Part shown: piece by piece, positions 5,920 to 6,197 of the stretch
How the letters are laid out: every line of letters starts with the position of its first letter
Numbering within the stretch: the first letter of the stretch is position 1
Assembly: GCA_037147235.1 (NCBI GenBank)
Contig: JBAWVO010000354.1
Location: forward strand, 1-6,197
Length of the DNA stretch: 6,197 nt
Direction of reading: 5' to 3'
From: JANXQG01 sp037147235
Lineage (GTDB): Bacteria; Planctomycetota; Planctomycetia; Pirellulales; Thermoguttaceae
The notes under the pieces: generated by a model
Databases searched by the model: none
The model's input: the letters and a program-made list of their open reading frames with translations, nothing else
What the model was told of the DNA's origin: nothing
Position numbers and translations under genes: made by a program

Positions 5920-6197
5920 TTACTGGTCGGGTTTTGGCTTCAGGATCAGCCCTTTCGGGCGTCGCCGGTCAAGCTGGAAATCGAACCGGTTGAGAAAGCT
6001 CAGGCCGAGCAGGCCATCCACGCCGGCCTCCGGTTCATCCAACACTACGGCCGAGACGTTTTGCGCCTCCACGCCGACGACCGAGATTTTCGGTATGACC
6101 AATTCTCGGCCAGTAGTTTTGCCCCCGCCAGCAAGCCTTGCTTCAACGGGTTTGCCGAGCCGAGCCGATAGTCCCAGGGCATCGACCAGCGATCGCG
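5920..6197 (-). CDS. Retropepsin-like (clan AA) aspartic protease, C-terminal fragment
   Basis: Read on the minus strand, the frame is open from the window edge to TAA at 5922-5920, about 91 residues. It begins SLVDALGLS, followed by PVEARLAGGGKTTGRELVIP, then SVVGVEAQNVSAVVLDEPEA, GVDGLLGLSFLNRFDFQLD and finally KGLILKP. This is the second half of small bacterial retropepsin-like domains (TIGR02281/gag-asp type). In these, a DTGAS-type catalytic motif precedes 'LA..LGL', a flap strand follows, and the domain ends with the hydrophobic 'DGLLGLSFL..F...LD...L.L.P' motif. The catalytic Asp would lie just beyond position 6197, so activity cannot be checked. A TTG at 6102-6100 is within the domain and is not the start. 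The gene converges on the SIMPL gene and is probably independent of the DUF4139 cluster. Confidence 0.68.
   Translation of the reverse strand, partial: RSLVDALGLSARLGKPVEARLAGGGKTTGRELVIPKISVVGVEAQNVSAVVLDEPEAGVDGLLGLSFLNRFDFQLDRRRPKGLILKPKPDQ

Noticed and set aside
5904..5940. Minus-strand terminator after the protease stop
   Set aside because: The inverted repeat is six base pairs with a 16-base loop and partly lies in the coding end; the T-run alone is not enough.
5646..5993. 115-codon plus-strand ORF after the SIMPL gene
   Set aside because: It overlaps the YbjQ remnant in another frame and the minus-strand protease; its residue composition (Cys/His/Arg-rich start) looks like an out-of-frame reading.
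5863..6171. 102-codon plus-strand ORF at the right end
   Set aside because: Antisense to the retropepsin-like fragment, which has a clear family motif.
1..6197. CRISPR array, tRNA/rRNA gene or insertion sequence
   Set aside because: No short regularly spaced repeats, no tRNA-like cloverleaf, and no transposase motifs or terminal inverted repeats were seen; the only long repeats are the paralogous gene bodies.

Overview
The window looks like chromosomal DNA of a Planctomycetota bacterium, perhaps Pirellulales-like. This is an inference from the gene mix (sulfatase tail, secreted DUF4139 proteins, SIMPL/DUF541 protein, retropepsin-like protease, YbjQ-type fragment), the moderately high G+C content, the long gene-poor spacers and the sparse Shine-Dalgarno sites. 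No rRNA or other marker gene is present to confirm it.

Layout: the C-terminal end of a sulfatase-like gene runs in from the left edge and stops at 213. A spacer of about 300 bp carries no convincing gene but should hold the promoter of what follows. From 511 to 4647 three secreted paralogues lie head to tail, with an 11-base overlap (or 4-base gap) and then an 11-base gap. All three have a signal peptide, a DUF4140-like N-terminal strand region with a shared FSWANT-IDP motif, and a DUF4139-like (MuiA-related) beta-rich body. The second and third are close duplicates that differ mainly in a charged linker. The first is shorter and much more diverged. A possible 63-codon secreted ORF (4644-4835) bridges to the SIMPL-domain (YggE/BP26-like) exported protein at 4832-5608. 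That gene also seems to have its own extended -10 promoter and ribosome binding site.

Right end: just after the SIMPL gene is a 5'-truncated remnant of a YbjQ-family (PF01906) gene, about 33 codons of its C-terminus. Next come about 170 bp with no recognisable content, then the C-terminal 92 codons of a clan AA (retropepsin-like) aspartic protease gene on the minus strand, running off the window.

How they may work together: the three DUF4139 proteins and the SIMPL protein all appear to be exported and are closely packed on one strand, so they may form one transcription unit making envelope or periplasmic proteins. The biochemical role of DUF4139 proteins is not known, and nothing here shows a catalytic site. 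The most notable point is the tandem DUF4139 triad, with signs of recent duplication or gene conversion between copies 2 and 3 and lineage-specific shortening of copy 1.
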